Below are positions 1 through 13,146 of a stretch of 43,054 bases of DNA, piece by piece (position 1 is the first letter of the stretch; every line of letters starts with the position of its first letter). Location of the stretch: contig JAFZFF010000002.1 of the NCBI GenBank assembly GCA_017556045.1, forward strand, positions 1 through 43,054, read 5' to 3'. This stretch comes from Bacteroidaceae bacterium (GTDB lineage Bacteria; Bacteroidota; Bacteroidia; Bacteroidales; Bacteroidaceae). The notes beneath the pieces were generated by a model. It searched no databases and was not told where the DNA came from. It worked only from the letters and a program-made list of their open reading frames with translations. The translations under genes and the position numbers were made by a program.

Positions 1-28
1 AACAAGCTAAAGCACAGGAGGCATAATT

Positions 29-298
29 ATGGCAGCACAGAATGGTGAAATCCGCTACTTGACCCCCCCTACAGTAGACGTTAAGAAGAAGAAATATTGC
101 CGTTTCAAGAAGAGCGGTATCAAGTATGTTGACTATAAGGATCCCGAGTTCTTGAAGAAGTTCTTGAACGAGCAGGGTAAGATCCTTCCCCGTCGCATCA
201 CCGGTACTTCTTTGAAGTATCAGCGTCGTGTGGCTCAGGCTGTAAAGCGTGCACGCCACTTGGCATTGCTCCCATTTGTAACTGATATGATGAAATAA
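29..298 (+). CDS. rpsR: 30S ribosomal protein S18
   Basis: The 89-residue product is ribosomal protein S18, an rRNA-binding protein of the small-subunit platform that contacts S6. The basic stretch [20 protein letters not shown] and the core [16 protein letters not shown] are hallmark S18 sequence, and the length fits the family. The start is supported by a strong Shine-Dalgarno AGGAGG at 16-21, 7 nt before the ATG, which is unusual for this phylum where most genes lack one. It is followed 19 nt later by rplI. The usual order rpsF-rpsR-rplI predicts that rpsF lies just upstream of the window. Confidence 0.97.
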   Translation: MAAQNGEIRYLTPPTVDVKKKKYCRFKKSGIKYVDYKDPEFLKKFLNEQGKILPRRITGTSLKYQRRVAQAVKRARHLALLPFVTDMMK

Positions 299-317
299 TT
301 AAAAGGAGGAATTTAAC

Positions 318-767
318 ATGGAACTTATTTTAGTTGAAGACGTAGCAGGTTTGGGCTACAAGAATGACATCGTTTCAGTGAAGAAGGGTTATGGCCGTAA
401 CTATCTTATTCCCCAAGGCAAGGCAGTGATTGCTTCTGAGAGCGCTCGCAAGGTATTGGCTGAGAACTTGAAGCAGCGTGCACACAAGCTCGCTAAGATC
501 AAGGCTGACGCTGAGGAGTTGGCTGCTAAGCTCGCTCCCGTTGCATTGACCATCGCTACTAAGGTAAGCGCTACTGGTACAATCTTCGGTGCTGTTACCA
601 ATATCCAGATTGCTGAGGAGTTGGCTAAGCTTGGTTTCGAGATCGATCGTAAGACTATCGTTGTTAAGGACACCGTTAAGGAGGTAGGTTCTTACAAGGC
701 TATCGTTAAGCTCCACAAGGAGGTATCTGTAGAGATTCCCTTCGAGGTTGTAGCTGAGGAGGCTTAA
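318..767 (+). CDS. rplI: 50S ribosomal protein L9
   Basis: L9 of 149 residues, the family's usual length. The N-terminal rRNA-binding domain shows the classic pattern MELILVEDVAGLGYKNDIV then VKKGYGRNYLIPQGKA. A long charged helix (about residues 45-75, rich in Lys, Ala and Glu) leads to the C-terminal domain with the GTIFGAVTN motif. A strong GGAGG at 305-309 lies 8 nt before the ATG. It is co-transcribed with rpsR and ends 25 bp before a clear terminator hairpin. Confidence 0.97.
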   Translation: MELILVEDVAGLGYKNDIVSVKKGYGRNYLIPQGKAVIASESARKVLAENLKQRAHKLAKIKADAEELAAKLAPVALTIATKVSATGTIFGAVTNIQIAEELAKLGFEIDRKTIVVKDTVKEVGSYKAIVKLHKEVSVEIPFEVVAEEA

Positions 768-792
768 TCAACGAAACGACTCACATACAAAG

Positions 793-822
793 AATAGGCT
801 GAATCTTAGGATTCGGCCTATT
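793..822 (+). terminator. Terminator of the rpsR-rplI operon
   Basis: Two 13-nt arms (793-805 and 810-822) pair with one G-T wobble around a 4-nt loop, followed by a T-rich run. It sits 25 bp after rplI. Confidence 0.85.
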
Positions 823-924
823 TCGTTTTATTCCTTGTTGGTTTCTCTTATAACCTTTATTAAATTTTTCATATATATTATTTTACTTGTATTGCTTCAT
901 TGCTTGTACTTGCTAGTGAATAAA

Positions 925-958
925 ATAGAGGGGATGTGTGGCAACACATCCCCTCTAT
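925..958 (-). terminator. Terminator of glyA
   Basis: A perfect 15-bp stem (925-939 with 944-958) and a 4-nt loop. Read on the minus strand it lies 26 bp after the glyA stop and runs into TTTATT. On the plus strand it is flanked by A/T-rich sequence too, so it may work in both directions between convergent rplI and glyA. Confidence 0.85.
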
Positions 959-984
959 ATATTTAATTATTTGCCTTCTATTGC

Positions 985-2265
985 TTAGTATGCAAACAAG
1001 GGATAAGATTTCATTGTCTCGTTTACGCGAGCACGAACGCTTGCGATAACCTCTTCGTTCTCTACGTTAGAGAGTACGGTCTCGATCATCTCTGCGATCT
1101 CGCTCATGAGATCCTCCTTAGCGCCACGTGTGGTGATGGCAGGAGTGCCGAGGCGGATACCTGAAGTCTGGAATGCTGAACGGCTATCGAAGGGTACCAT
1201 GTTCTTGTTAACGGTGATGTCTGCTGATACGAGTGCCTTCTCAGCTACCTTACCTGTGAGGTCGGGATATTTATCACGCAAGTCAACAAGCATGCTGTGG
1301 TTGTCTGTACCGCCTGATACGATGGTGAAGCCGCGTGCGATGAGTGCCTCTGCCAAAGCCTTGGCATTCTTCTGTACTTGTGTCTGATACTCCTTGTACT
1401 CGGGCTGGAGAGCTTCGCCGAATGCTACTGCCTTAGCGGCGATGACATGCTCGAGCGGACCGCCCTGGATACCGGGGAATACGGCTGAGTCAAGCAATGC
1501 TGACATCATCTTAACTTCGCCCTTCGGAGTGGTCTTACCCCAGGGGTTGGGGAAGTCTTTGCCCATCATGATAACACCACCACGAGGACCACGCAGGGTC
1601 TTGTGAGTAGTAGAGGTCACGATGTGTGCGTACTTCACAGGATTGTCGAGCAAGCCTGCGGCGATGAGTCCTGCGGGGTGGGCCATGTCGATCATGAGGA
1701 TAGCGCCTACCTTGTCGGCAATCTCGCGCATACGCTTGTAGTCCCATTCGCGTGAGTAAGCAGAGCCACCACCTACGATGAGCTTGGGCTGCTCGCGAAG
1801 TGCTACCTCTTCCATCTGATCGTAATCTACACGGCCGGTCTCCTTATTCAAGTTATACTCGCAGGGAGTGTAGAGGATACCAGATGTGTTGACGAGCGAA
1901 CCGTGTGAGAGGTGTCCGCCATGAGCGAGGTTGAGGCCCATAAACTTGTCGCCAGGATTAAGGCAGGCGAGGAATACTGCGGCGTTGGCCTGTGCTCCTG
2001 AGTGGGGCTGTACGTTTGCCCACTCGGCTCCGAAGAGCTCTTTGAGGCGTTCGATAGCCAATTGCTCGCTCTTGTCTACTACTTCGCAACCTCCGTAATA
2101 ACGCTTGCCAGGGTATCCTTCTGCATATTTATTAGTCATGCATGAGCCCATAGCCTGCATTACTTGGTCGCTAACAAAGTTTTCTGATGCGATAAGCTCA
2201 ATGCCTTTGAGCTGTCGCTGATGTTCCTCTTCGATTAATTGGAACACTAAATCATCTCTTTTCAT
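985..2265 (-). CDS. glyA: Serine hydroxymethyltransferase
   Basis: The 426-residue cytosolic PLP enzyme interconverts serine plus tetrahydrofolate with glycine plus 5,10-methylenetetrahydrofolate, the main source of one-carbon units. Seen in the sequence: the N-terminal ELIASENF motif at 23-30, the [13 protein letters not shown] substrate loop at 47-59, and the PLP lysine in the motif [13 protein letters not shown] (K222). Length is normal for the family. It appears monocistronic: a -7 promoter box is seen upstream and a strong terminator downstream. Confidence 0.97.
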   Translation of the reverse strand: MKRDDLVFQLIEEEHQRQLKGIELIASENFVSDQVMQAMGSCMTNKYAEGYPGKRYYGGCEVVDKSEQLAIERLKELFGAEWANVQPHSGAQANAAVFLACLNPGDKFMGLNLAHGGHLSHGSLVNTSGILYTPCEYNLNKETGRVDYDQMEEVALREQPKLIVGGGSAYSREWDYKRMREIADKVGAILMIDMAHPAGLIAAGLLDNPVKYAHIVTSTTHKTLRGPRGGVIMMGKDFPNPWGKTTPKGEVKMMSALLDSAVFPGIQGGPLEHVIAAKAVAFGEALQPEYKEYQTQVQKNAKALAEALIARGFTIVSGGTDNHSMLVDLRDKYPDLTGKVAEKALVSADITVNKNMVPFDSRSAFQTSGIRLGTPAITTRGAKEDLMSEIAEMIETVLSNVENEEVIASVRARVNETMKSYPLFAY

Positions 2266-2318
2266 TGTTCTTAAAAGCTAAAAATAACCTAATACCTATA
2301 ATTTTTCTCAATGAGCTG

Positions 2319-2326
2319 CAAATGTA
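2319..2326 (-). promoter_or_regulatory. Likely -7 box of the glyA promoter
   Basis: On the minus strand the sequence reads TACATTTG, a match to the Bacteroidetes -7 consensus TAnnTTTG, 53 nt upstream of the glyA ATG. No good TTTG (-33) is seen at the expected distance; that position falls in the hairpin at 2338-2357. Confidence 0.45.
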
Positions 2327-2337
2327 TATAAAAATGA

Positions 2338-2357
2338 CGAAACGAAGAACCGTTTCG
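2338..2357 (-). terminator. Terminator of the flavin reductase/barrel operon
   Basis: On the minus strand CGAAACG, 6-nt loop, CGTTTCG, then TCATTTTTAT. It lies 32 bp after the stop of the outer-membrane protein gene and overlaps the expected -33 region of the glyA promoter. Confidence 0.65.
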
Positions 2358-2389
2358 CCCGATAAAAAATGTGTTTTTTAACAGATTTT

Positions 2390-3091
2390 CTAAAACATGA
2401 AGCCAATGGAGAAGCTCAGCACGTTTTTTCGGCGGTCAAACACTAAGAGATCTTGAGATATCTCTCCATTGAAGAGGGTAGCGTCGAAGTGGTCGGAGAT
2501 GTTGTGAAGGCCATATTCGAAGGAGAAATCGAAGAATACGGGACTGATATTGATGCCCAGGCCCAGCATAAGGCTGAAGTTGATGGGGTGGATGGTTTCG
2601 GCCACGTTAGAGAAGGGGAGCTTCTCGAAAATGTGATTACTGATGTCGGTAATTACAAACTTGGCTTTGGGGCCCATGAAGAATGACATGCCGTAGTCAC
2701 CATCTCTGATGATGTGATAGCCGTAGTAGAAGGGGAACTCTATGCCTGTGATCTTGGTGTAGATGGCTGAGCTCTCTTGGCTTTCGGTAACGGGGTACCA
2801 TTCTTTGATGGGGAATGAGATGGAGTATTTGCTGATGTTGTAGCTGCACTCGGTTTGCAGGTAGTGGCGCTTCATATTGAAGCGTACGAAGCCGGTGTAG
2901 AACGAACTTATCTCTGAGTGGCTCGTGTACTCCGTAATGGGGGTATGGAGTATGGTGAATTCATCCACATCATATATGGTGGAGCTGAAGCCTGTCTTCA
3001 ATCCATAGTTGATGGAGAATGCAGGCTTGTGCTGACCATAAGCATGTATGCTGATGATGAGTAGTGCGATGAGAGCCAATCGGTGACGCAT
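2390..3091 (-). CDS. Outer-membrane beta-barrel protein, function unknown
   Basis: The 233-residue product has a signal peptide (MRHRLALIALLIISIHAYGQ, cleavage probably after residue 18-19). The rest is mostly alternating hydrophobic/aromatic strands such as FYTGFVRFNMKRHYLQTECSYNI and FFDFSFEYGLHNI, and it ends in the aromatic residue F. This is the pattern of the small PorT-like barrels common in Bacteroidales. No catalytic motif is visible. Its ATG overlaps the stop codon of the upstream flavin reductase (TAATG), so the two are translationally coupled, but this does not by itself indicate a shared function. Confidence 0.75.
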   Translation of the reverse strand: MRHRLALIALLIISIHAYGQHKPAFSINYGLKTGFSSTIYDVDEFTILHTPITEYTSHSEISSFYTGFVRFNMKRHYLQTECSYNISKYSISFPIKEWYPVTESQESSAIYTKITGIEFPFYYGYHIIRDGDYGMSFFMGPKAKFVITDISNHIFEKLPFSNVAETIHPINFSLMLGLGINISPVFFDFSFEYGLHNISDHFDATLFNGEISQDLLVFDRRKNVLSFSIGFMF

Positions 3092-3663
3092 TACTTTCCT
3101 TTTTTCTTTTCTACTGACCAGCCAAACTTGCCTATCTTCTCGCCCAGATGGTAGTATCCTCCGTGGAGATATACCAGCGGGTCACTATCAGAGAGTTCAA
3201 ACTTGCCGGTCTCTTTGTTAATGTATTTCTCGTCGGCCATCACGTTTACCACATCGGCGATGTACATCTCATGTGAGCCGAGGGGGACGATTTCCTTAAC
3301 GCGGCATTCTATGCATAGGGGAGACTCTTCGATGATGGGGGCTGATACGATAGAGGCTTTTCCAGGGGTGAGGCCCATCTCGCGAAACTTGTCATAGTCG
3401 GCTCCTGAGCGCACTCCACACCAATCTGTAGCGCGTGCCGTAGCGGCATCGGTGAGGTTGATGACAAACTCCATGTTTTTCTTGATGATAGCTGCCGAGT
3501 GGCGTTCGGGGCGTACCGAGATGTAGCACATGGGAGGGTTGGTGCAGATGGTGCCTGTCCACGATATGGTGATGATATTGTACTCCTCCTCACATGCGCC
3601 ACAACTGACCATTACGGCGGGTAGGGGATATATCATCGTGCCTGGTTTCCAGTTTTGTTTCAT
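3091..3663 (-). CDS. Flavin reductase-like FMN-binding protein
   Basis: The 190-residue cytosolic protein belongs to the flavin reductase-like (FMN-binding split barrel) family. Seen: start GTMIYPLPAVMVSCG, the conserved NIITISWTGTICTNPPMCYISVRPERHSA block that forms the flavin pocket, and FVINLTD followed by WCGVRSGADYDKF. Members reduce flavin with NAD(P)H or act as flavoproteins of unknown substrate; the exact reaction cannot be read from sequence. The first gene of a two-gene unit with the barrel protein, whose start overlaps its stop by one base. Confidence 0.85.
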   Translation of the reverse strand: MKQNWKPGTMIYPLPAVMVSCGACEEEYNIITISWTGTICTNPPMCYISVRPERHSAAIIKKNMEFVINLTDAATARATDWCGVRSGADYDKFREMGLTPGKASIVSAPIIEESPLCIECRVKEIVPLGSHEMYIADVVNVMADEKYINKETGKFELSDSDPLVYLHGGYYHLGEKIGKFGWSVEKKKGK

Positions 3664-3689
3664 ATAATTGTATGTATGGTCAAAATAAG

Positions 3690-3727
3690 CTACAGTCTAC
3701 GGTGACGAAGCTTGCCGTAGACTGTAG
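3690..3727 (-). terminator. Terminator of the pyrB-pyrI unit
   Basis: A perfect 13-bp stem (3690-3702 with 3715-3727) with a 12-nt loop. On the minus strand it starts 10 bp after the pyrI stop and is followed by CTTATTTTG. It separates pyrI from the flavin reductase gene. Confidence 0.75.
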
Positions 3728-3737
3728 TCTTATAATA

Positions 3738-4199
3738 TTATACAAGTTTTACCTTATCCTTGTTCTGCTCTTTCTCGCAATAGTGACACTTGAGTGTGCC
3801 TGCTTGCTTATCGATCACGTGGAAGTAGGTGCTCATCGGCTCATTGTTGGTGATGCACTTGGGGTTTCCGCAACGTACTATGCCGTGTAGCTCGTCGGGG
3901 ATGATTACCTCCTTCTTTTCCACTACGTCAAAGTTACGGATGACATTGAGCACTACGTTTGGTGCTACTATTGCCAGGCGGCTGATCTCTTCGTCAGAGA
4001 AGAATTTGTCGGCTACCTTGATGATGCCTTTCTTGCCCAACTTGCTACTTTGGAGGTTGTATCCGATGGTAACGCTTGAGCTAAGCTTGTCCAGTTCGAG
4101 CAATGATGCGATGGTAAACACCAGTTCTGAGGGGATATGGTCTATAACGGTGCCGTTCTCGAGAGCGGCAACGAGTAGTTCGGTCTTCTTATTAGTCAT
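3738..4199 (-). CDS. pyrI: Aspartate carbamoyltransferase regulatory subunit
   Basis: A 153-residue regulatory chain that binds nucleotide effectors and holds catalytic trimers together. The C-terminal zinc site is intact: C110 (IVRCGNPKC), C115, C138 and C141 (KCHYC). The ATG at 4199 ([13 protein letters not shown]) is chosen because it gives the usual family length; an in-frame TTG at 4223 would add 8 residues (TIKIVLT...) and lies only 7 nt after pyrB. The pyrB-pyrI order matches enterobacteria and many Bacteroidales. The 31-nt gap before it contains TGAGAGTTGACAATT, which resembles the heptad repeats seen elsewhere in the window. Confidence 0.95.
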   Translation of the reverse strand: MTNKKTELLVAALENGTVIDHIPSELVFTIASLLELDKLSSSVTIGYNLQSSKLGKKGIIKVADKFFSDEEISRLAIVAPNVVLNVIRNFDVVEKKEVIIPDELHGIVRCGNPKCITNNEPMSTYFHVIDKQAGTLKCHYCEKEQNKDKVKLV

Positions 4200-4230
4200 A
4201 GTCAGTACAATTTTAATTGTCAACTCTCAG

Positions 4231-5142
4231 TTAAATCTCCAATCCCAAGCAGTCGCAGATGAGTGCTTCGCGTATGTAGAGTCCGTTCTTAGCCTGCTGG
4301 AAGTAGTATGCCTTGGGGCTCTCATCCACATCGGTAGCGATTTCGTTAACACGGGGTAGCGGATGTAGTATGCGCAAGTTGTCGCGTGTGCCCTTCAGCA
4401 TGTCGGCTTTGAGGATATACACGTCTTTCACGCGCTCATACTCCATGAGGTCGGTGAAGCGCTCGCGCTGTACGCGTGTCATATAGAGTATGTCGGCGTC
4501 GGCGATAGTCTCCTCGGTAAAGTCGGTATGCTCCACGTAGTTGATGCCGTGCTCCTTGCAGTAGAGTTTATACTCGTTGGGCATCGCCAGCTCCTTGGGA
4601 GCGATGAAGTGGAAGTTGGGGTTGAAGTGGCGCATTGCCATCAGCAGAGAGTGTACGGTACGTCCATACTTGAGGTCACCCACAAGGTAGATGTTGAGGT
4701 TTTCCAGTGTGCCCTGTGTCTTATATATAGAGTAGAGGTCGAGCATCGTCTGTGAGGGGTGTTGGTTGGCTCCGTCACCAGCATTGATGATGGGCACGGG
4801 TGATATCTCACTGGCATAGCGTGCGGCTCCTTCGAGGTAATGACGCATCACGATGAGGTCAGCATAGTTGCTGACCATCATGATGGTATCTTTCAGGCTC
4901 TCACCCTTGGATGAGCTACTGGTAGCGGCATCGCTAAATCCGATGACACGTCCACTGAGGCGGTTTACGGCGGTCTCAAAGCTGAGGCGGGTACGTGTAG
5001 AGGGCTCGAAGAATAGGGTAGCGATTACCTTGCCATCCAAAGTCTTGCGATTGGGGTTCTCCTCAAATCGTGCAGCAGCTTCGAGCAAGCTCATGATCTT
5101 CTCTTTGCTCAGATCGGCTATGGTTACAAAACTCTTAGTCAT
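4231..5142 (-). CDS. pyrB: Aspartate carbamoyltransferase catalytic subunit
   Basis: The 303-residue enzyme joins carbamoyl phosphate and aspartate in the committed step of pyrimidine synthesis. All active-site blocks are present: [14 protein letters not shown] with STRT at 48-51, the mobile loop SSSSKGES at 75-82, [10 protein letters not shown] from 128, and HPLPRVNE at 260-267. The length is normal. Together with pyrI it forms the allosteric class B type complex. The upstream esterase gene ends only 27 bp before, so read-through from it is possible. Confidence 0.97.
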   Translation of the reverse strand: MTKSFVTIADLSKEKIMSLLEAAARFEENPNRKTLDGKVIATLFFEPSTRTRLSFETAVNRLSGRVIGFSDAATSSSSKGESLKDTIMMVSNYADLIVMRHYLEGAARYASEISPVPIINAGDGANQHPSQTMLDLYSIYKTQGTLENLNIYLVGDLKYGRTVHSLLMAMRHFNPNFHFIAPKELAMPNEYKLYCKEHGINYVEHTDFTEETIADADILYMTRVQRERFTDLMEYERVKDVYILKADMLKGTRDNLRILHPLPRVNEIATDVDESPKAYYFQQAKNGLYIREALICDCLGLEI

Positions 5143-5169
5143 AGTATCTTTAGTTTTGTGTATGTATTC

Positions 5170-7173
5170 TTAGTATCTTGATGTCTTGCTGATGGTCACG
5201 CCCTGCCAGCTATCTGTGCGGAAGGGTGATGCGGGGAGTCCTGCGGCATTGAAGAGGTTGCCCAGGGGGTTGTGTGCCCATGCATAGCGTACTGCCAAAG
5301 GTCTGGGTACATCCTTGCAGCTCACCTCGATGCAGTTACCTACTACCTTGGCATCTGCCCAGTAGAACTTGTGGTCGGCACCAGCGATGGTGAATCCTTC
5401 GAGCTTGTCGCCCTTCACTACCAGCTTAGAGGTCGATGAGAACTTCAGTCTGATGACGTTGCCGTCTACCTCATAGCTCTCATATACGGGGCCCGAGCAC
5501 TCTACCGACATGCCATAGGTCTTGTTCAAGGCCTGCAGAGCGAGTCGGCGACCTACCTCCTGCTTGTTGCGGGGGTGGATGTCGTTGGCCTCACCTATAT
5601 CGATGGTCACTGCCATACCGGTGTTGGGTACTGTGCGTGCGGCCATGAGCTGAGCTTCGCGGAGTTCTGCCCATGTAGACTCTGTGGGATTTGTCTGACG
5701 TCCAGTGTAGTTAGCCAGCTGAGTGATGTAGAAGGGGAAGTCGTAGCCCCACTGCTCACGCCAGTCGGCAATCATCAGCTTCATGAGGTCTTGGTACTGG
5801 TATGCTCTGTCGTCGTTAGAGCAGCCCTGATACCAGATAGCGCCCTTGATGGTGTAAGGTACGAGGGGAGCGATCATGGCATTGTAGAGTACGGTTGACC
5901 AGTAGGGCTCGTTGTACATATTGACGGGGCGTGCGGGCATGCTACCATAGTCGGCATCTTTCTTTGATTTCCATGTGCCAGCAAGCGAGATCTTGCTTCC
6001 GTCAGGACCTTCGAGGTAGAATGACTGGTCGTTACCGGTGATGCCACCACCACCTGAATTGTCGATGATGCGGATAGCTACCTGGGTCTTACCCTCCTTG
6101 ACAAGGTTACCTGCGATGGTGTAGACGCGTGACTTGTTCCAACCCTGCTCTTTTCCGATCAGAGTGCCATTGAAGTAGGTGAAGTCCTTGTCATCAACGC
6201 CTGCGATATGCATCTTGATCTCCTTGCCTGCCCATGATGCGGGGATGTCTACGGTGCGGCGTACGAGTACGTGGCCATCAAAGTCGCGGTATACGCGCTC
6301 GAGGTTGCCGGGGAGCTTCATGTCGTCCCAGCGTGAGTCGTTGTGTGTAGCGTCTTTGAAGTCGTCGAAGTGTATGAATGCCTCGTCAAAAGTGTTTGCC
6401 AGGCGGTTCCATGCCTCTACAGCGCCTTGGCTCTTAGCCTTGCGCTCTTCGCGTGTAGTGGGCCATCCTGATACCATCTCAGCCTGTGCGCCCAGGTCTT
6501 TTACTCCTGCGAGTGCGTCCTTGCTCATCCATGCCTCGATGACGGTGCCGCCCCATGATGAGTGTATGAGACCTACGGGAACACCTGTCTTGAGGTGTAC
6601 CTCGCGACCGAAGAAGTATGCAGTAGCTGAGAACTCAGCGATGTTCTCGGGTGAGCATACCATCCATCCGTCACCATAGGTGGTGAAGTCCTCCTCGGGG
6701 ATAGAGCTGGTCACTCTCTCTACGCCGATGAGTCTGATCTTGGGGTATTTAGCATTCTTTACCTCTTCTTCGCAATTGGTCACCTTGGCCCAGTTGCCCA
6801 TTACGGGCATCTGCATGTTTGACTGGCCTGAGCAGAGCCATACCTCACCGATGAGGATGTTGCTGATGGTCACTGCATTGGCTCCATTCTCCTTGATTGT
6901 CATAGAGTAGGGGCCACCAGCCTTCGGTGTGCGCACCTTCACCATCCACTTACCGTTGGCGTCAGCCTCGGCGGTGTATGTGGCTTTGTTCCAAGATGTT
7001 GTCACTGCTACCTTAGCCTTGGGGTCAGCGGTACCCCATACGGGAGCGTCAGATTTTTGTTGCAGCACCATGTTGTCTGTAAACAGAGGACACATGTCGA
7101 TAGCTGCATTCGCGTTCATTGCCGATACTACCGACAATGCGAGAAACGCAAGAAACTTGTTAAATGTCTTCAT
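5170..7173 (-). CDS. Secreted sialate-O-acetylesterase-type SGNH esterase with inserted jelly-roll domain
   Basis: The 667-residue protein has a signal peptide (residues 1-23, cut near NANA|AIDM). After a beta-sandwich domain comes the esterase block I, GEVWLCSGQSNMQ (109-121), carrying the nucleophile serine. Block III is WYQGCSND, with Cys where Glu is common. The catalytic Asp/His pair is DIHP (D531, H533). About residues 275-395 (WDDMKLPG ... FYLEG) look like a GH2-type sugar-binding jelly roll inserted into the esterase, a known arrangement in this family. Members deacetylate sialic acid or plant glycans such as xylan; no sialidase or nan genes are nearby, so a plant-glycan ester is the more likely target. 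Co-oriented with the SGNH gene 59 bp upstream. Confidence 0.85.
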   Translation of the reverse strand: MKTFNKFLAFLALSVVSAMNANAAIDMCPLFTDNMVLQQKSDAPVWGTADPKAKVAVTTSWNKATYTAEADANGKWMVKVRTPKAGGPYSMTIKENGANAVTISNILIGEVWLCSGQSNMQMPVMGNWAKVTNCEEEVKNAKYPKIRLIGVERVTSSIPEEDFTTYGDGWMVCSPENIAEFSATAYFFGREVHLKTGVPVGLIHSSWGGTVIEAWMSKDALAGVKDLGAQAEMVSGWPTTREERKAKSQGAVEAWNRLANTFDEAFIHFDDFKDATHNDSRWDDMKLPGNLERVYRDFDGHVLVRRTVDIPASWAGKEIKMHIAGVDDKDFTYFNGTLIGKEQGWNKSRVYTIAGNLVKEGKTQVAIRIIDNSGGGGITGNDQSFYLEGPDGSKISLAGTWKSKKDADYGSMPARPVNMYNEPYWSTVLYNAMIAPLVPYTIKGAIWYQGCSNDDRAYQYQDLMKLMIADWREQWGYDFPFYITQLANYTGRQTNPTESTWAELREAQLMAARTVPNTGMAVTIDIGEANDIHPRNKQEVGRRLALQALNKTYGMSVECSGPVYESYEVDGNVIRLKFSSTSKLVVKGDKLEGFTIAGADHKFYWADAKVVGNCIEVSCKDVPRPLAVRYAWAHNPLGNLFNAAGLPASPFRTDSWQGVTISKTSRY

Positions 7174-7232
7174 AGGACGTGTGATTTATGAGTTTATTAT
7201 ATATGTACGCGTGATGTGTGTGTCGTCCACGA

Positions 7233-8312
7233 TTACTTCAGTGCCTTCTTCATTGTGGGCATCATGTTCTCTACGTAGCGCAACATGCCTACATCGGTAA
7301 AGTGGCTGCCATCTACCGTAGCGTCGCCATCGAAGCCCAGCATCTTCTCGGCCGATACGTAGTAGATCTTCTTCTCGCCTGCCTTCTTGAGCTTCTTGAA
7401 GAGGGTTGTCAGCGCGATGTTGCGGCCTACTACCTCCTCGTCGAGCTTGGTGTCAAATGCTGTGCGGGGGAAGATGGGGTCTTCTACGAAGATTACCGGC
7501 ACGTCGGGGTGAGCATCTCTCAGCACGCGGAAGAATGCTTCGCCCTTCTCTGCGATGAGCTTGTCTGAAGAGTTGGGGATACAGTCGATGACAAATACGC
7601 CTGGATCCTTGACGGTAGCCATCAGCTCGGCGATCTCCATGTCGAGGCGAGCGTTGCCGCTGAATCCGAGGTTGAATACCTCTCTGTCAAATCTGCGTCC
7701 CAAGATGTTGGTATATGCCATGCCCGGACGGCTTGCGCAGCCACCCTGCAGGATGCTGGTACCATACATCACGATGGGCTTCTCGGTAGAGGGACTGTTT
7801 ACCTTAGGCTGCTCCAATGTAGCGCCCTCGTCTACGCCAATCTCCAGTGACTTCACTCCGTCGTAGAGCGAGAGGTAGAGCATATATTCTCTCTCGATGG
7901 GCTGCATATTGCGTATTACGGTCCACTCGTTTAGTCCCTTCTTGGTAGGTCTGATGGGAGCTACTGCCTTCCATTCGCCATCAACGAGGGCATAGAGGTC
8001 GAGTCCGCGAGTGCCGAGGTCGGTCATATGATTTTGCTCGTTGTCAAAGAGTGCCTCCCACTTGATGCGCACCGATGTGGTGTTTGAGCAGAAGCGGATG
8101 TATAGGCCAGCCGAGTTGCGGCCCAATTTCCATACCTCTTTGCGGCTCACATTTTCTAATTTTGACGGCAGACGTTCGTAGCGTTCGTTAGTTTCCGTCG
8201 AGATTTTACCGTAAAGTGGGAACTCCGAAGCGTCAGTATACACGATTTTTTGTGCAAAAGTGCTCATTCCCATGCTGAGGGCGAGTGCTAAAAGAGTGGG
8301 TCTGATTTTCAT
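7233..8312 (-). CDS. Secreted SGNH/GDSL hydrolase with GxDLY N-terminal domain
   Basis: The 359-residue protein has a signal peptide (1-20, ending STFAQ). Residues about 25-175 form the beta-sandwich known as the GxDLY domain; the name-giving motif is GLDLY at 103-107. The catalytic domain follows: YGTSILQGG with nucleophile S186, GFSGN at 216-220, DCIPN with N247, and the Asp/His pair in DGSHFTD (D334, H337). All four SGNH blocks are intact. Such enzymes remove acyl groups from polysaccharides or oligosaccharides; the substrate is not known. It probably forms an operon with the downstream sialate-esterase-type gene. Confidence 0.85.
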   Translation of the reverse strand: MKIRPTLLALALSMGMSTFAQKIVYTDASEFPLYGKISTETNERYERLPSKLENVSRKEVWKLGRNSAGLYIRFCSNTTSVRIKWEALFDNEQNHMTDLGTRGLDLYALVDGEWKAVAPIRPTKKGLNEWTVIRNMQPIEREYMLYLSLYDGVKSLEIGVDEGATLEQPKVNSPSTEKPIVMYGTSILQGGCASRPGMAYTNILGRRFDREVFNLGFSGNARLDMEIAELMATVKDPGVFVIDCIPNSSDKLIAEKGEAFFRVLRDAHPDVPVIFVEDPIFPRTAFDTKLDEEVVGRNIALTTLFKKLKKAGEKKIYYVSAEKMLGFDGDATVDGSHFTDVGMLRYVENMMPTMKKALK

Positions 8313-8376
8313 AACCTTTTGATTGTCAAAGTTTATTATTGTTTTACGTTGGTTCGAGGTATTATTTATCGTTTTG

Positions 8377-8408
8377 CAAATTTACAAAAAAATCCGTAGT
8401 TGTTGAAA
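8377..8408 (-). promoter_or_regulatory. Promoter of the two-esterase unit
   Basis: On the minus strand TTTC (8405-8408), 20 nt, TAAATTTG (8377-8384), which fits the Bacteroidetes TTTG/TAnnTTTG pattern with one mismatch. The box ends 64 nt before the SGNH gene's ATG. Confidence 0.6.
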
Positions 8409-8658
8409 TTTTACGCGTGTTTTTATGCAAAAATGGTGTGAATTTTGGGGGCTTTCTTCTCGGTTTTCTTGCCAAATCGGCGCGAAATTATCGCCTATTC
8501 GATTTGATTTTATCGAACTTCCTTCCTTATTTTATCACAATGAGGGCAGAAAGGCCTCGGGCGTGGATGTGGATTATTGTACATAAAACACGTTGTAAAT
8601 AATAGAATATTAATATGTTGTAACATGGTGAATTGTTTGGATATAAAGCGTGAGTAGG

Positions 8659-8803
8659 GGTATTCAGGTATTCAGTATTCAGTTATTTAAAAGTGGAGAG
8701 GGTACATTGAAAAGAAATTTTATATATATTATAATATATATAACCTATTTTTTTACCTTTTCACTTCGTTTTTATTTAACTGAATACTGAATACCTGAAT
8801 ACC
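8659..8803. repeat. 145-bp palindromic element with TATTCAG-repeat arms
   Basis: Perfect 26-nt inverted arms, 8659-8684 and 8778-8803, each made of three tandem copies of (G)TATTCAG. The interior continues as an imperfect inverted repeat (GTGGAGAGGGTA against GTGAAAAGGTAA on the other strand) to an AT-only centre near 8720-8750. No reading frame inside. It looks like a small non-autonomous (MITE- or REP-like) element; no target duplication is visible. Confidence 0.7.
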
Positions 8804-8925
8804 TTTGCCCTGAAATGCTCGTGTGTCTGAGGTTGACTCTCTCACTCCTTTAGTGACCTTCTTGTGCGGGAATGTTGGCTATGAAAAATAGAGTGATATT
8901 TTCATAAAATCTTTGCCTCGAAAAG

Positions 8926-8957
8926 TTTGCATTATTGTGGAAAATTTCGTATCTTTG
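8926..8957 (+). promoter_or_regulatory. Promoter of the GH2 unit
   Basis: TTTG (8926-8929), 20 nt, TATCTTTG (8950-8957): a full match to the Bacteroidetes consensus, 38 nt before the ATG at 8996. Confidence 0.8.
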
Positions 8958-8989
8958 CAAATGTAAAAATGTACAATAACAACAAATAA

Positions 8990-13114
<4,125 letters not shown>

Positions 13115-13146
13115 TCCCTTTATAATCGATTTATAACTGTTATCGA

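Noticed and set aside
5170-7173. Sialic acid catabolism locus
   Set aside because: Only the esterase family name suggests it; no sialidase, NanA-, NanE- or SusCD-like genes are present nearby.
8339-8602. 87-codon plus-strand reading frame in the esterase-GH2 gap
   Set aside because: TTG start, no ribosome-binding site, low-complexity hydrophobic sequence with no family resemblance; it covers the promoter of the opposite strand.
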